Below are positions 46,742 through 48,182 of a stretch of DNA of 48,182 nucleotides, piece by piece. Made by a program: the position numbers and the translations under genes. The stretch is from contig JAJZET010000081.1 in NCBI GenBank assembly GCA_021805685.1, positions 1 through 48,182 on the forward strand, in the 5' to 3' direction. Each line of letters opens with the position of its first letter. Position 1 is the first letter of the stretch. The DNA comes from Pseudomonadota bacterium (lineage in GTDB: Bacteria; Pseudomonadota; Gammaproteobacteria; Xanthomonadales; Rhodanobacteraceae). A model generated the notes under the pieces. It was not told the DNA's origin, ran no database searches, and saw only the letters and a list, made by a program, of their open reading frames with translations.

Positions 46742-47261
46742 CGTGCCCAAATGACCCTGGCGTAACTCGTGCTTGGGTCCATCGCTTGCGACGCGCCTCC
46801 ATTCATCGAAAAAACAGCCGTGCCTGGTCCGTGCCCGGATCCGTGCCCAAAGCGCGCGACCCAACACGACCTGAAAGCGCTGAAATGACCCCAGCATGAG
46901 CGGTAACGAAGCTGCCGATGTACAACCCGCTACGCCCGTGGCGAAAGCGCATCTCCTGGTTGATCCGAGTGACCGGTAGATCAGCACCCAGGATGCGCTG
47001 GATGTCTGCCAGCTGACCGGCGTAGATCAATGCACCTCGCGATTTCCGCCAGCACTCCTTGCTTCGTCCCCAAGGAAGCGGATGATCGCAAAGTGCCTCA
47101 TCAGAGGCTTGCTTAAAGGTCATCGATGCTGGGGCGGACACCATCGGCATGCGCTTGGATAAGCCGGTGCGAGACGAATTACTCCTGCCTCGCACCGATC
47201 TTGTTGAGGCCCAAGTGTATCCGTCGCAGCTTTTGAGATTGGCTAAACGTACGGTGACCTC
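46742..47261. other. Low-GC gap between tRNA-Met and cas3, no convincing gene
   Basis: 520 bp with visibly lower GC than the preceding 46 kb. A minus-strand frame covers 46803-47151 or more (it includes LIYAGQLADIQRILGADLP and ends GTDPGTDQARLFFR), but it has no recognised domain and no good ribosome site. It could be a remnant of a mobile-element gene. A frame over the tRNA itself gives the well-known VDSNHRPRHYECRALTG artefact. No CRISPR repeats and no integrase motifs are seen. Confidence 0.5.
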
Positions 47262-48182
47262 ATGGACAAGTATCGCCCGATAGCTCATGCCGCCCGCGAT
47301 GCTTCTGGAAAGTGGCGAGACCCGCATGATCTGGTCGACCACCTAGAGAGTGTCGGCCAGCTTGCTGCCGGTTTTGCCGTACATTTCGGGGCGGACTGGG
47401 CGCGCCTAGCCGGGCGCTGGCATGACCTCGGCAAGTTTCGTCCACGTTTTCAGCGCTATATCCGGCTCGCGAGTGGTTTCGAGGCGGATGCTCATATCAA
47501 GGGCGAGGCAGGCAAAGCGCCGCATTCCACGGCAGGGGCAATGCTGGCAATGGATCGTCTTGGTGTGGCCGGTCGGGTGTTGGCCTACCTGATTGCCGGC
47601 CATCATGCCGGTTTGGCCGATTGGTTTGGCAGTTTGGATGCGCGGTTCACCGACCCTGCGAGCCGCGCGGAGCTGGCTGAGTCGCTGACCGAGCATCCGC
47701 CTGCGGATATTCTCGATACACGGGATTTCAAGGCCAACCTCCGAAACATTCCCGGCGGCAAGGACGGCTTTGCACTGTGGGTGCGGATGCTGTTCTCGGC
47801 GCTTGTCGATGCGGATTTTCTTGATACCGAGCGATACATGGATCCGGAAAAATTCGCATCGCGAAACACTTGGCCGGCACTGGATAGCCTGGTGCCGTCG
47901 TTCGACGCGCATATGGCGAAACTGGCCGCCAATGCCGCCGCCACCCCCGTAAACGCGTTGCGCGCCGATATCCTGCGGCAATGCCGCGCAGCCGCGGCGC
48001 TGGACCCGGGCTTGTTCTCGCTGACCGTGCCGACCGGTGGCGGCAAGACGCTTTCCGGCATGGCCTTTGCTCTGGAGCACGCGCGCCTGCACGGCAAGCG
48101 CCGCATCATCCATGTCATTCCCTACACCAGCATCATCGAGCAGACCGCTGATGTGTTCCGCGGAATTTTCGATGAGGCCGTG
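47262..48182 (+). CDS. cas3: CRISPR-associated nuclease-helicase Cas3 (N-terminal part, type I-C-like)
   Basis: Open for 307 codons to the window edge. The HD nuclease domain shows His27, the His54-Asp55 pair in WHDLGKF, His88 in HSTAGAM, His114-His115 in AGHHAGLAD, and Asp183 in LVDADFLD, all expected metal ligands. The helicase begins with Walker A TVPTGGGKT (255-263) and then IIHVIPYTSIIEQTADVFR (motif Ia), as in Cas3 of type I-C. Cas3 is recruited by Cascade to unwind and degrade target DNA. The subtype call rests on this N-terminus alone. The ATG at 47262 has only a weak GGTGA before it. Codon use is less GC-biased than neighbours, consistent with transfer. cas5, cas8 and cas7 should follow outside the window. 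Confidence 0.93.
   Translation, partial: MDKYRPIAHAARDASGKWRDPHDLVDHLESVGQLAAGFAVHFGADWARLAGRWHDLGKFRPRFQRYIRLASGFEADAHIKGEAGKAPHSTAGAMLAMDRLGVAGRVLAYLIAGHHAGLADWFGSLDARFTDPASRAELAESLTEHPPADILDTRDFKANLRNIPGGKDGFALWVRMLFSALVDADFLDTERYMDPEKFASRNTWPALDSLVPSFDAHMAKLAANAAATPVNALRADILRQCRAAAALDPGLFSLTVPTGGGKTLSGMAFALEHARLHGKRRIIHVIPYTSIIEQTADVFRGIFDEAV

Noticed and set aside
46616-46987. A 123-codon minus-strand frame over tRNA-Met
   Set aside because: Its end VDSNHRPRHYECRALTG is the known artefact of translating a tRNA on the opposite strand.
46803-47342. Integrase gene or remnant in the tRNA-cas3 gap
   Set aside because: I could not find the tyrosine-recombinase Arg-His-Tyr motifs in any frame. 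The minus-strand frame partly overlaps cas3 and has no family resemblance I can defend.
46742-48182. CRISPR array next to cas3
   Set aside because: No regularly spaced repeats are present. The array, if any, must lie beyond the right edge.

Overview
The window is GC-rich proteobacterial chromosome. The algZ-algR-hemC gene order, the large TonB-dependent receptor of the Xanthomonas/Caulobacter type, a GlcNAc/chitin-style sugar locus and the erpA-nudC-ampE block point to the Xanthomonadales (Lysobacterales), most likely a Rhodanobacteraceae member such as Dyella, Rhodanobacter or Luteibacter. The genus is an inference. Most of the window is tightly packed core chromosome. Accessory character appears only in the last 1.7 kb, after a tRNA gene, where the DNA is visibly less GC-rich and a CRISPR cas3 gene runs off the edge.

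Layout. 1-5.1 kb: the end of a GNAT acetyltransferase, an unidentified conserved-looking protein, the thiolase FadI, a small TonB-C-like protein and a membrane diguanylate cyclase. 5.2-14.8 kb: a carbohydrate locus with a LacI-family repressor and an FHS-type sugar permease on the minus strand, then a glucokinase-family sugar kinase, a TonB-dependent receptor and a GH20 beta-hexosaminidase on the plus strand. A perfect operator palindrome lies in the divergent control region. Together these would take up amino-sugar oligomers through the outer membrane, cut them to monosaccharides, import those and phosphorylate them. 14.8-22.3 kb: the large helicase Lhr, carrying an in-frame hairpin repeat, a secreted trypsin-like protease with a long uncharacterised C-terminus, and a monoacylglycerol-lipase-like hydrolase.

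22.4-29.0 kb: two tandem RND efflux permeases with no adaptor or outer-membrane partner nearby. Their 3' ends are almost identical, which indicates recent gene conversion. 29.1-33.8 kb: two divergent secreted S9 peptidases. 33.9-39.1 kb: a GlxA-type regulator opposite an isochorismatase-like hydrolase, a carboxylesterase, then algZ-algR-hemC. 39.3-46.3 kb: a DUF481 outer-membrane protein, a WYL regulator, an LplT-PlsC fusion, ampE, nudC, erpA, a 3' remnant of bacterioferritin, and rppH.

46.4-48.2 kb: a promoter, a decayed tRNA-Met copy, an intact tRNA-Met(CAT), a bidirectional terminator, about 0.5 kb with no convincing gene, and the N-terminal HD nuclease plus helicase start of Cas3, most like type I-C. 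No CRISPR array is visible. The rest of that system would lie beyond the right edge.
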